Below the pieces are notes generated by a model. It was not told where the DNA came from. It worked only from the letters and a program-made list of their open reading frames with translations, and made no database searches. A stretch of DNA of 64,000 nt from Brevibacillus brevis. Lineage in GTDB: Bacteria > Bacillota > Bacilli > Brevibacillales > Brevibacillaceae. This document shows positions 17,893-25,555 of the stretch, one piece after another. Position 1 is the first letter of the stretch. Each line of letters begins with the position of its first letter. The translations under genes and the position numbers were made by a program. The DNA is taken from assembly GCF_900637055.1 (NCBI RefSeq), contig NZ_LR134338.1:5105001-5169000 (forward strand), written 5' to 3'.

Positions 17893-18573
17893 ATGTTTTT
17901 CCATCCTATGGATTTCCTGATTCTGATTGCATTCGGACTGTCGCTCTGGGCTCAGTTCCGTGTGAAAGGAACTTTTAACAAATTCGCCGAAGTTCCTACC
18001 TCCTCCGGTCTTACCGGTGCAGAGGCCGCCCGCCGCATGCTCGATGCCAACGGCTTGACGAACGTTCCTGTTCAACATATCCCAGGTACATTGACTGACC
18101 ACTACGACCCGACTGACCGTGTCGTACGCCTGTCTGATCCTGTATACTTCGGCAACTCAATTGCCTCTCTGTCCGTTGCTTGTCACGAGGTCGGCCATGC
18201 GATTCAGCACAAGGTATCGTACCCGATGCTGGTAGCGCGCCATCGGATTTTCCCGGTAGTCAACCTGGTGTCCGGTGTGGCGCCGTTGCTGCTGTTGGCT
18301 GGTTTCTTCTTTAAAATGGCTGGACTCTTGCTCATCGGGATTATCTTCTTCTCTGGAGCGGTTGCCTTCCAGCTGGTCACACTGCCTGTCGAGTTTAACG
18401 CAAGTAGCCGTGCGAAAGAACTGATGCTCAAAATGGGCTTCATCCGCAATGAAGAGGAACGTGGAGCAAGCAAAGTACTGGGCGCAGCCGCTCTGACGTA
18501 CGTAGCTGCCGCTCTGATCTCTGTTCTGGAGTTGGCGAAATACATCATGATTTTCCGAAGCTCTGACGACTAA
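17893..18573 (+). CDS. YugP-like membrane zinc metallopeptidase
   Basis: 226 aa. An N-terminal membrane segment is followed by a soluble part with the zinc motif HEVGHAIQH (about residue 97). Two further membrane segments lie near 125-165, and a C-terminal one near 205-220. The order and motif match the YugP family (neutral zinc metallopeptidase, formerly DUF). The role in the cell is not established. The start has AACGAGGAG upstream, and a terminator follows. Confidence 0.85.
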   Translation: MFFHPMDFLILIAFGLSLWAQFRVKGTFNKFAEVPTSSGLTGAEAARRMLDANGLTNVPVQHIPGTLTDHYDPTDRVVRLSDPVYFGNSIASLSVACHEVGHAIQHKVSYPMLVARHRIFPVVNLVSGVAPLLLLAGFFFKMAGLLLIGIIFFSGAVAFQLVTLPVEFNASSRAKELMLKMGFIRNEEERGASKVLGAAALTYVAAALISVLELAKYIMIFRSSDD

Positions 18574-18591
18574 TCCGTTTAACGAAACTGC

Positions 18592-18632
18592 AAAGGTACA
18601 GCTCTCTCATTTGGGAGGCTGTACCTTTTTTC
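18592..18632 (+). terminator. Intrinsic terminator
   Basis: AAAGGTACAGC (18592-18602) pairs with GCTGTACCTTT (18618-18628), followed by T residues. Confidence 0.85.
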
Positions 18633-18669
18633 ATGAGGCTACGTTACAATAAGACGGGGGGTTTTGCAC

Positions 18670-19485
18670 ATGCGTATTGGAATCATTGGATTAGGCAGTA
18701 TGGGACAAATGCTGGTGAAATCACTCTGTAAAAGCGGTGTGATCCAGCCCGAGCATATCACCGTCTTCAATCGAACAAGAGAAAAGGCTGAAACTCTGCA
18801 AGCATCACATGGCATTCTCATAGCCGAGAGTGCGCAAGAGGTTTGCGACCAGGCAAATCTGGTCTTTCTCTGCACAAAACCACTGGATATCCTGCCTGTT
18901 CTCCGTGAGTTGTCTATCCCTGAAAGTGTACATATTGTTTCTGTAGCAGCAGGTGTTAGCATCGATGATTTGGAAACCGTTCATGCTGGAGCCGTGAGCA
19001 AAGTAATTCCTACCGTCACTTCGCAAGAGTTGCGTGGTGTATCCTTGTTTACATGCAGCAGTAAAACAACTACAGAGGATCGCAAACAGCTGCTCACCCT
19101 CCTGTCCTCCATTAGTCAATCACAGGAAGTATCCGAGGTCGAGATCGAAACAGCGACGATCCTCACCAGCAGCGCCCCAGGACTGATCGCAGGGATTCTT
19201 GATTCGTTCGCGCAGGCAGCCGTTCGCAAAACACCAGAGCTTGACCTGGATACAGCGAGAAGCATGCTGGTGGAAACGATGCTGGGAACGGCTCTTTTGC
19301 TCAAAAACGAACAGCTTGGCTTCGACCAGCTGATCGAACGTGTTGCTACCAAGGGTGGCATTACCGAGGAAGGCTTGCGTGTTCTTGACAAGACGCTTCC
19401 TTCTGGATTTGACGAGTTGTTTGCGATGACAGAATCCAAGCACGCTGCTTTAAAGATACTTGTCCAACAACAAATAAAAGCATAA
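18670..19485 (+). CDS. Pyrroline-5-carboxylate reductase family protein, ComER-like
   Basis: 271 aa. The N-terminal GIIGLGSMGQMLVKSL is the NAD(P) motif, and VFLCTKPLDILPVL and VVSVAAGVSID follow the ProC fold. SSAPGLIAGILDSFAQAA replaces the usual proline-substrate loop, as in ComER, a ProC relative near competence genes in Bacillus. Whether it is a reductase is unclear. The ATG at 18670 is chosen because GGGGGG lies 8 nt upstream. It is followed by a hydroxyacid dehydrogenase gene 23 bp later, so the two are probably co-transcribed. Confidence 0.7.
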   Translation: MRIGIIGLGSMGQMLVKSLCKSGVIQPEHITVFNRTREKAETLQASHGILIAESAQEVCDQANLVFLCTKPLDILPVLRELSIPESVHIVSVAAGVSIDDLETVHAGAVSKVIPTVTSQELRGVSLFTCSSKTTTEDRKQLLTLLSSISQSQEVSEVEIETATILTSSAPGLIAGILDSFAQAAVRKTPELDLDTARSMLVETMLGTALLLKNEQLGFDQLIERVATKGGITEEGLRVLDKTLPSGFDELFAMTESKHAALKILVQQQIKA

Positions 19486-19508
19486 ATTGCGGATAGGAGA
19501 ACAAGACG

Positions 19509-20360
19509 ATGATCATCGGTTGGATTGGTTTGGGAAACATGGGCATTCCAATGGCTAGCAACCTGCTGACTGCAGGCTACGACGTACGTGTCTGGAATCG
19601 TACACCGGGAAAAGCTGCACCATTGGTGGCATTGGGTGCGAAGGAGACAGCCACTCTGTCAGATTTGGTAGCACAATGCGATGTACTGTTCACGATGGTA
19701 AGCGATGATGATGCAGTAAAAGCAATCTATACTGGCACAGACGGTCTCTTGAGCCTGTCCATTCAAGACAAGCTTGCAGTAGATATGAGCACGATTTCAC
19801 CGGATACATCCCGTTATATCGCGGACCAAGCCCAGGAAGCTGGACTGCGCTTTCTCGATGCACCTGTGTCCGGTAGCGTAGGGCCTGCCAAAGAAGGCAA
19901 GCTCGTCATCATGGTAGGCGGAGAGCAGGCTGATTTTGAGGTAGCCAAGCCTATGCTGGACAAGCTGGGTAAAGCCGCGTTTTATTTGGGACCAAACGGA
20001 GCGGGTACATCTGCGAAGCTGGCGATCAACCTGCTGCTCGGCATTACAGTACAAGGTGTGTCTGAAACATTACTATTCGCACGATCCCTCGGCATTGGTA
20101 CGGAGCAAATGCTGGACATCATTTCCGAGAGCGCCGTAGGAACACCACTCATTCGCGGAAAAGCGGCATCCATCCTCGCTGACGACTATCCGGCTGCCTT
20201 TGCCCTGAAGCATATGGCCAAGGACCTTCGCCTTGCGAATGAAGCAGGCGTCTCTACCCCATTGGCTGAATCCGTAAATGCGACCTATCGTCATGCATTG
20301 GAAGAAGGCTTGGGCGAGCTGGATTTGATGGCGATCCTGCGTCATCTCGAGGGAAAATGA
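19509..20360 (+). CDS. 3-hydroxyisobutyrate dehydrogenase family protein
   Basis: 283 aa. GWIGLGNMGIPMASNLL (nucleotide site), DAPVSGSVGPAKEGKLVIMVGG (substrate loop) and GAGTSAKLAINLLLG with the catalytic Lys are the three signatures of beta-hydroxyacid dehydrogenases. Substrate could be 3-hydroxyisobutyrate, tartronate semialdehyde or a related short acid. The start follows GATAGGAG by about 8 nt. It ends at the left edge of the accessory island. Confidence 0.85.
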   Translation: MIIGWIGLGNMGIPMASNLLTAGYDVRVWNRTPGKAAPLVALGAKETATLSDLVAQCDVLFTMVSDDDAVKAIYTGTDGLLSLSIQDKLAVDMSTISPDTSRYIADQAQEAGLRFLDAPVSGSVGPAKEGKLVIMVGGEQADFEVAKPMLDKLGKAAFYLGPNGAGTSAKLAINLLLGITVQGVSETLLFARSLGIGTEQMLDIISESAVGTPLIRGKAASILADDYPAAFALKHMAKDLRLANEAGVSTPLAESVNATYRHALEEGLGELDLMAILRHLEGK

Positions 20361-20363
20361 ATA

Positions 20364-20402
20364 CTCCCCCCACCTACCTACCGGTTGAAGTGGGGGTTTT
20401 TT
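20364..20402 (+). terminator. Intrinsic terminator at island edge
   Basis: CCCCCAC near 20366-20373 pairs with GTGGGGG (20390-20396), followed by TTTTTT. This is the last element of the conserved backbone before the accessory region. Confidence 0.85.
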
Positions 20403-20419
20403 ATGTGTCGTCGTTACCG

Positions 20420-20710
20420 GATTCTTCTTGCCTGCCAATTCCTTGATATGACGTTCTACTGACTTAGAACTACACCCGATGTTTCTAGCCATCATTTCAA
20501 TGGTCGGATAGAACTGACTCTTGTCGCTCATATAAGCGATTAGGTCAATCAGAATTAACTTCTCATACGGACTCAAACCGAAGCCCGATGGATTTTATGC
20601 GGCACTTTGGTAAATCCCTTATGCTGTGACGTGAACTGACTCTCTTGACTCACCGCGTCCATTTTCTCATTAGTGGCTTGGTTATTCTTAATCAACCAGA
20701 AGTTACTCAT
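20420..20710 (-). pseudogene. Broken helix-turn-helix protein gene
   Basis: From ATG 20710 a frame reads SNFWLIKNNQATNEKMDA and ends at 20573. An overlapping second frame continues PSGFGLSPYEKLILIDLIAY... with a helix-turn-helix (TIEMMARNIGCSSKSVERHI). A single missing base near 20590 joins the two, so this is one gene of the plasmid/phage-type HTH family with a frameshift. The C-terminus is cut off where the sequence meets the terminator of the preceding chromosomal gene, at about 20403-20425. It is a mobile-element remnant marking the island boundary. Confidence 0.7.
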
Positions 20711-20979
20711 TTTTATTACCATCCTTCTCATCGTTTTATGCCACCGCATGGCGGCTATGAAGTTGGGAAGGTGGCTAGCCATTCAACGTTACCATCGCCT
20801 AATATATGTAAACTGGTCGTCACTAGATTTTGAACTCTACACCGTTAATAGTCGGAACTTCTACTCGCTTAGTTGCGATGAAAAATTCTTTGACCGCTCC
20901 TCACACTAACCATCGTTTTATTCTGCCAAATTGTTGCGATAAATTAAAAAAAAGCTGTGAGCAAGCGAAGATAACAAAA
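20711..20979. other. Intergenic stretch, no gene seen
   Basis: AT-rich, with no reading frame that has both a ribosome site and a recognisable product. It separates the broken HTH gene from the first tail repeat. Confidence 0.5.
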
Positions 20980-21022
20980 AACAGATCAATCATGGTGGTA
21001 TCTGACCATAATCGACCTGTTC
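20980..21022. repeat. Hairpin repeat, copy 1 of 3
   Basis: A 43-bp imperfect palindrome (ACAGATCAATCATGG ... CCATAATCGACCTGT), closely similar to 25198-25242 and 25558-25602. It has no T-tract, so it is not a simple terminator. It forms one end of the larger tail repeat copy A. Confidence 0.8.
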
Positions 21023-21315
21023 GATGCAATGCTATTACGTTAAATAGGTTATAAAATTCAAGCTTCACGTGCGTACAACAAAAATGAAGAATCCTTTATG
21101 CGGGTATTACATGGGCTATATGTGTTATTTATTGAACAATGGGTTTATTCGGCACTGGTTGGGGGTCTATTTCATCAACCGCTGTATTCATACTAAAGAA
21201 CGAAAAAGACCACAACACGGGCGGCAAGCTCGTATCGTGGCAATGTTGGTTGTATTTTACGATCTTGTTGTTGGAGTTGTAAATCAAGTTTACACTATTT
21301 TTTTGATGAACACGC
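20980..21315 (-). repeat. Cassette tail repeat, copy A
   Basis: About 330 bp alignable with 25556-25885 at moderate divergence. In minus-strand order it contains a conserved box just after the immunity gene (21245-21310), a terminator hairpin CCACGAT...GTTGTGG followed by T residues (about 21193-21240), and the 43-bp hairpin repeat at the far end. It closes the JAB-toxin/immunity cassette. Confidence 0.75.
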
Positions 21316-21330
21316 TAAGGCTTCACCATT

Positions 21331-21837
21331 TTACTTCTCCTCTGGTACTTTTATAATGCCTATAATAAGCTCTTTTTCATTAAATATAAGCCCTCCGTTA
21401 ATATCCTGATAAGATACCTCTTCAAACTTATCATTTAATTTCTGTTTAATTGTTTGTAAATTAGACAACTCGTTTATATATAAATATAGCTTATTAATAA
21501 TTAAACTTTGAGCATCAATGTGCATTTCAATTTTATTTAAATCACCTGCTAGCCGTTCAATATTCCTTACGTTCCATATTTTTAATCCTTCTTGTTCATC
21601 CTCTTCTATTTTAACCAAGCCAAATAAACCAGCCAGTTCCTGATAATTCGGATTTCCTTCTCGGAAAATATCAATTAATTCCATTACTAATTCATCCAAA
21701 GAATCTTCCCTAAATTTTTTTCTGAGTAATGCTGGTGAATCATCAAAAAGCCAAGAACCTATATCGTTAAATTCATCATTTCCTGAATCCAATACCCCTA
21801 TAATACTAGGTTTACTATAAAGAAACTTCTTGTTCAA
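21331..21837 (-). CDS. Putative immunity protein of the JAB toxin cassette
   Basis: 168 aa, acidic, predicted alpha/beta, no signal peptide or membrane segment. No family was recognised. The start is a TTG at 21837 with GGTGAT upstream, 15 bp behind the stop of the JAB-like toxin reading frame, the usual place for an immunity gene. Its AT-rich base use differs from the chromosomal backbone. It ends 20 bp before the conserved cassette tail. Function as an antitoxin is inferred from position only. Confidence 0.6.
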   Translation of the reverse strand: MNKKFLYSKPSIIGVLDSGNDEFNDIGSWLFDDSPALLRKKFREDSLDELVMELIDIFREGNPNYQELAGLFGLVKIEEDEQEGLKIWNVRNIERLAGDLNKIEMHIDAQSLIINKLYLYINELSNLQTIKQKLNDKFEEVSYQDINGGLIFNEKELIIGIIKVPEEK

Positions 21838-21851
21838 TATTTATCACCGTC

Positions 21852-23141
21852 CTATTTTCGTTTATATTCCCCACCAATTCTTTCTGCTACCTTATCATAA
21901 AACATGTCCCATGCTTCATCCATTCGTCCCTCTTTATATAGCTTATTGAAATTAACATCTGCTCTTAACTCCTCTTGTACTAATCGATACACCATTCGAA
22001 CTGACTGTCCATCAACTTTCCATCCGTCAATTCCTCTTGTCATACTGAACGTCTTTCCATTGGGAGTTATTGCTCTCATCTCTAGCATATCAAAGTCTAC
22101 AGCTACCATCATATCTTCCAAACTAAACGGTCCATTAGTAGGATGATTATGAGTAAACACAGCATCTTTTCCTCTGTCCCTATAATCACTAACATCTATT
22201 GCCTTCTCAGTACCAATAACTGTGTCCCCAATTAAATTACCATCCTTGTCAAAAAACTGCCCATGCTCTTTAGATTCATGTCTAATTCTGTTCTCTACCT
22301 CTTCAACCTTTTTATAATCGTACTTAGCTTTATCCGTCCCCTCATTATCTGGCTTCTTATTTCTATTATTCCCATGATTCCCATGATTATTGTTATGCCC
22401 GCCACCACCATTCCCGTCCAGCGAAAATGACATCGGCCTACCTGTATCGGGAACCAGATTGGAAAATCCTTGCATAGCAGCTAAAAAACTATTAACCATC
22501 TCTTGCATTTCTTTCAACGCATCTTCAACAGTCTTCGCCTTCGTTTTGAACTTCCCATCCAGCGTTTCCATATCTTTTTTAATAGAGTCAAAAAGCCCGA
22601 ATAATGGAGTTCCATTTCCGTCGCTTCCATTGCTACCATCTCTGCCGTTACCCTCTGGCGTACGATCCCTATTTGGTCCATCTGGCTTCAGTTTGGCTGC
22701 TGTAGTCACTGTCTTTATAGCGGCTCCACCCATTCCACCTGACAGTCCACTCGCGATTACCTCAGCACCTATGACATCCACTCTTCCCCTATTCCTACCT
22801 CGTTGGTAGCTTTCCTCCAGTGTTCTTTTTAGCTTTGCTTCTTTACCTCCATACTTGTCTTCTATATGGTGTAGCCAATTCACCCCGACCGGAATAACGT
22901 AGTCCTGCATGACGCTCTCACCGACTTTTGTACCAGCCGCTTGTAGATCTTGACCGATTTCACCTAACGACTTTTCGCCCTGAAACACATCTCCTACATA
23001 GTTTGCCGCACTCGTAGCTTTTTGTTTTGTTTCTTTTGCTAAGTTGTTCCCCTCGGTTAACGACTTAACCTTAGTTCCCCTGATGTTGGTGACCGTCTCC
23101 CTTTTCCCGTAGCCTTTGCTCATCCCGAGAATCACCACCAC
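21852..23141 (-). CDS. Orphan toxin module: shared linker plus JAB/JAMM-like C-terminus
   Basis: 429 aa by the longest reading, beginning at GTG codons with no good ribosome site; an ATG at 23123 is no better. Residues about 15-272 are nearly identical to the linker of the VgrG-toxin at 26397-29363, including a Gly/Asn-rich hinge. Residues 273-429 are new and carry THNHPTNGPFSLEDM, the HxH...S..D metal motif of JAB/JAMM proteases and JAB-like toxins, preceded by a Glu-containing EHGQFFDKDG. The VgrG, gp5 and spike parts are missing, so alone it cannot be delivered. I read it as a silent cassette that recombination can swap into the active gene. Confidence 0.7.
   Translation of the reverse strand: MVVILGMSKGYGKRETVTNIRGTKVKSLTEGNNLAKETKQKATSAANYVGDVFQGEKSLGEIGQDLQAAGTKVGESVMQDYVIPVGVNWLHHIEDKYGGKEAKLKRTLEESYQRGRNRGRVDVIGAEVIASGLSGGMGGAAIKTVTTAAKLKPDGPNRDRTPEGNGRDGSNGSDGNGTPLFGLFDSIKKDMETLDGKFKTKAKTVEDALKEMQEMVNSFLAAMQGFSNLVPDTGRPMSFSLDGNGGGGHNNNHGNHGNNRNKKPDNEGTDKAKYDYKKVEEVENRIRHESKEHGQFFDKDGNLIGDTVIGTEKAIDVSDYRDRGKDAVFTHNHPTNGPFSLEDMMVAVDFDMLEMRAITPNGKTFSMTRGIDGWKVDGQSVRMVYRLVQEELRADVNFNKLYKEGRMDEAWDMFYDKVAERIGGEYKRK
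22323..23101 (-). repeat. Long linker repeat, copy 1 (779 bp)
   Basis: Nearly identical to 26991-27760. It differs by a 9-bp in-frame duplication coding His-Gly-Asn and by scattered substitutions. Both edges are sharp: flanking sequence is unrelated outside CTTAGCTTTA at one end and GACCGTCTCCC at the other. It is long enough to serve as a homologous recombination substrate. Confidence 0.95.
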
Positions 23142-23426
23142 CGTCCCACGATATGAACCATGTACCCGTATTAGATTCCTGACGAAGGAATGGCCTGTTA
23201 CCCGCCAAATCTTTCATTCCAGACATGCAAAAAAGCTCATTCCTACTCATGGTTCAAGTTGGAAAGAGCTTTTGATAGTTTATCAAGTGTTTGAGTTGTT
23301 TAGTGTTGGGTTTGTTGGTTGTATTGTATGATCTTGTTGTTGGGTTTGTACACGTGTTTACACAAACTTTTGACAGACCCTACTGTGTAGCCCCACCACC
23401 AGTTTTTTCTTTCCCTAAATATTAGT
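23142..23426 (-). repeat. Cassette 3' box and terminator, copy C
   Basis: This gap holds, in minus-strand order after the immunity gene, the conserved box (about 23305-23376; TTGTTGGGTTTGTA type on plus) and a terminator with stem AAAAGCTC...GAGCTTTTTT around 23226-23275. Between 23102 and 23225 is unique sequence in front of the orphan toxin, including a small hairpin ATTCCT/AGGAAT. No gene is supported there. Confidence 0.7.
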
Positions 23427-23915
23427 TTATAGGTTGCTTATATCGATAGGTTCTTTTATCACATATCTTTCATACCAATTACCCAAAGGAATGTATGATA
23501 CATTTATTATATCCAACTCATGAGGTTTAAGAACGAAAAACCCACCCCTTTCTGCAATTCTAATTAGTGGTTCATAAACACTGAGATACTTGGAATAGGT
23601 TGGATTAATGTCAACATATCTTGCTAACTGAATGTAATACTCAAATACTTTACCAAAATACGCTTCTTTAGTTAAAAAATCTGATGCTTCTTTACTGCAA
23701 AAATCCGAAATTTTGATTCCTTCCTCAAAATCACCAAGTATTTTTGCTATATTTGCTATCATTGGATGTGTTGGCCTCACAGATTCTTCCCTGAAAAAAA
23801 CTGCCAGTCTCCTCAAATATTCAATACCTAGTTTAGAATTTTCCTCGTTTTCTTTAGTACGTACTTCATTCCATTTAATTTGGTTTATCCTTGAAACTAC
23901 TTCGTTTAGATACAA
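23427..23915 (-). CDS. Orphan immunity protein, paralogue of the one at 25892-26380
   Basis: 162 aa, predicted mostly helical, soluble. It aligns along its whole length with the immunity protein next to the active toxin: shared YLRRLAVFF/FLRRLAQFF, IANIAK, KVFEYY, KYLSVYEPL, and a C-terminal NWYERYV...PIDISNL/SWYDKFV...PLDIDNL. The TTG start at 23915 is chosen because GAGGTGA sits 5 nt upstream, the same arrangement as the ATG of the paralogue. No full toxin gene precedes it; only a short toxin end remains (23932-24027). Confidence 0.75.
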   Translation of the reverse strand: MYLNEVVSRINQIKWNEVRTKENEENSKLGIEYLRRLAVFFREESVRPTHPMIANIAKILGDFEEGIKISDFCSKEASDFLTKEAYFGKVFEYYIQLARYVDINPTYSKYLSVYEPLIRIAERGGFFVLKPHELDIINVSYIPLGNWYERYVIKEPIDISNL

Positions 23916-23931
23916 TTTTCTCACCTCATTA

Positions 23932-24027
23932 TTAAATCTTATTAGGTTTATCTGAATGCTTCAGTACATTATCGAATAAATTATAGCCTGGGAATGAGTC
24001 AGCCTGACCAAATCGATTCTCATGCAT
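23932..24027 (-). pseudogene. Remnant of a toxin C-terminus
   Basis: The frame ATG 24027 to TAA 23932 encodes about 31 residues including DSFPGYNLFDNVLK, resembling PPFPGYDPVKDVNK near the end of the active toxin (26397-29363). It sits 16 bp before the orphan immunity gene, the same spacing as in the active pair. It is most simply the surviving 3' end of a lost homologous toxin. Confidence 0.65.
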
Positions 24028-24260
24028 CTGTACCTATATTTCTGGCATGGGGTATAAAATATGGTTACCTCTCGCTGCAAAAAGAAAAAGGCTCATTCCT
24101 TCTCATCGTTCAAGTTGGAATAAGCCTTTGAAAGTTAGTTTAAGCTTTTTTGTGTTTGATTTGTTGTATTGTACGATTTTGCTGTTGGAGTTGTAAACCA
24201 AGTTTACTCCAAACTTTTGACATACCCATGCAATCGTCGGCAGCTACTATATTTAAAGAG
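24028..24260 (-). repeat. Cassette 3' box and terminator, copy D
   Basis: After the Imm3-like gene comes the conserved box (about 24158-24232) and a terminator with stem AAAGGCTTATTCC / GGAATGAGCCTTT (about 24085-24137) followed by T residues. The loop AACTTGAAC resembles that of copy C. Confidence 0.7.
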
Positions 24261-24983
24261 TCAAGTACTTATTATGAGGTTGAGCTTTAAATTATCTGCC
24301 AAACGTTCTAATACCCGTTCTATTCTCAATTGCAATTTTTGTTTTTCATTTTTAGACAGTTGTTCTCCTACATCATCAACGTTAATTTCTTTAAGGGTAA
24401 TTTCAATATGTTTAAGTTCAATAGTATCCGTCAATCCGTCCTCTAATAATCTTTCAGCTAATGTAGTGTAGACTCCGATTTTTTCACTCTTTGTGTTTCT
24501 ACAATCTCTTTTAAATCTCTCCAATACCTCTTTTGCTATTTGATCAGGAGTTTTGTCTTTTAAAGTTATAGAATGATAGTAGTTGTTTACTTCATCAATC
24601 ATTTCGTCATAGTACCACATCGCTCTTGCATTATTCGTTAATTGTTTTTTACTTAGATTATATAAAACTTCTTTCTTTCGCTTAATTAACTCTTTATATT
24701 CGCTTTCAGATAGTATATGTCGTAGAATTTCGTAGTCAACCTCATCTAAAAGCTTTATTATTATGTCTTTTGATTTATGAAATACGTAGGGTTGCTTTAA
24801 TACTAGCTCACTATACCTAACTAAAATTGTAGCTTTTTCTAGATCACCACTTTTCATTATTAGCTCGAAATCTTCGAAAGTCTTGGCCAATGCTTCTAAA
24901 TTACTCATGTTCCTATATTTATATTCCTGAAATGTCTCATCAAATGAGTTCAAAATCTCTCTATAATTTAATTTAGGAATCAT
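24261..24983 (-). CDS. Imm3-like immunity protein with two tandem domains
   Basis: 240 aa, all-helical, soluble. The first half (YREILNSF...FEDFELIMKSGDLEKATILVRYSEL) resembles, from memory, the Imm3 immunity family. The second half (YDEMIDEV...LERFKRDCRNTKSEKIGVYTTLAERL) follows the same pattern, and both halves end with a similar helix (SESEYKELIKRKKEVLYNL / SKNEKQKLQLRIERVLERL). The start at 24983 follows GGGAGG and is 3 bp behind the stop of a toxin remnant. It is an orphan immunity gene with no intact partner toxin nearby. Confidence 0.6.
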   Translation of the reverse strand: MIPKLNYREILNSFDETFQEYKYRNMSNLEALAKTFEDFELIMKSGDLEKATILVRYSELVLKQPYVFHKSKDIIIKLLDEVDYEILRHILSESEYKELIKRKKEVLYNLSKKQLTNNARAMWYYDEMIDEVNNYYHSITLKDKTPDQIAKEVLERFKRDCRNTKSEKIGVYTTLAERLLEDGLTDTIELKHIEITLKEINVDDVGEQLSKNEKQKLQLRIERVLERLADNLKLNLIIST

Positions 24984-24986
24984 GGT

Positions 24987-25112
24987 CTAACCTCCCGTTT
25001 TTTTTATTGGTGTGATAGGATTTCCTTGATTATGAAGTACTTCAATGAATGTTCTTATACTTCTCTTTCGCCACCTGGTTCTTGAAAGCTCTACACGCAG
25101 CCTTTCGGTTTC
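24987..25112 (-). pseudogene. Remnant of a second toxin C-terminus
   Basis: An open frame of about 41 residues (ETERLRVELSRTRWRKRSIR ... ending PITPIKKTGG) ends in TAG at 24987, 3 bp before the ATG of the Imm3-like gene and overlapping its ribosome site. It is basic, with upstream stops in frame. It looks like the last segment of a toxin whose coding sequence was removed. Confidence 0.55.
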
Positions 25113-25197
25113 CTACAATTACTTTTCAATAGAACTTCAGTAGTCAATTGCTCTCTTTCATTAGCTACAAAATCTACTTTCATTCGGCTACACATAA

Positions 25198-25242
25198 AAA
25201 CAGGTCAATCATGGTAGTATCTGACCATAATCGACCTGTTCA
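25198..25242. repeat. Hairpin repeat, copy 2 of 3
   Basis: ACAGGTCAATCATGG ... CCATAATCGACCTGT, direct repeat of 25558-25602. Together the two copies bracket the VgrG fragment. Confidence 0.85.
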
Positions 25243-25258
25243 TTGCAACAGAATAACG

Positions 25259-25555
25259 TTATTTAGAAGTACTTTTCAGACTGACGCCAACATCCTTGTT
25301 CATCGAGATGTAGAGCATCCCTTCCTTGGCCGTCATCATCAGCTCTTTATCCCCGAGCGTGAACTCTTTCCCCTGTGGATTCCCAAACGTCTTCACACCG
25401 GGGTCCTGCATTTGCCGCTCCTGCTTCTCAGCATCCGCTCCTTTAGGCGCATGGCGCACGGAGTTCATGACCATGCCGTCGTCCTCTTCGGCGCTCGGGA
25501 AGTACAGCTTTACCTTTGAGCCAAGCTCGGGGATGATGTACAAATCATCTGCATA
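25259..25555 (-). pseudogene. VgrG/spike fragment
   Basis: About 95 residues homologous to the gp5/OB-fold end and the beginning of the spike of the VgrG-toxin protein: IPELGSKVKLYFPSAEEDD, VMNSVRHAPKG, DPGVKTFGNPQGKEFTLGD, MTAKEGMLYIS. It lacks all of the gpD-like region and everything after the first spike strands. It is clearly diverged from the intact gene, so it comes from another VgrG copy. An ATG inside the flanking hairpin repeat would give 104 aa, but no ribosome site supports it. Confidence 0.75.

Noticed and set aside
20073..20576. 167-codon minus-strand frame
   Set aside because: Only the first part (to about 20420) is HTH-like; the rest runs antisense through the hydroxyacid dehydrogenase gene and its terminator, so it is not a real protein.
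21190..21240. Short palindromes as CRISPR repeats
   Set aside because: Related palindromes recur only at cassette ends, kilobases apart, without spacer arrays; they fit terminators and dispersed repeats.
22390..22809. 139-codon plus-strand frame, also at 27049-27468
   Set aside because: Both are antisense shadows of the repeated linker; their similarity only reflects the repeat, and no ribosome site is present.
23102..23213. Open minus-strand frame reading KDLAGNRPFLRQESNTGTW ahead of the orphan toxin
   Set aside because: It is in another frame than the toxin, short, and matches nothing I know; could be a remnant but cannot be supported.
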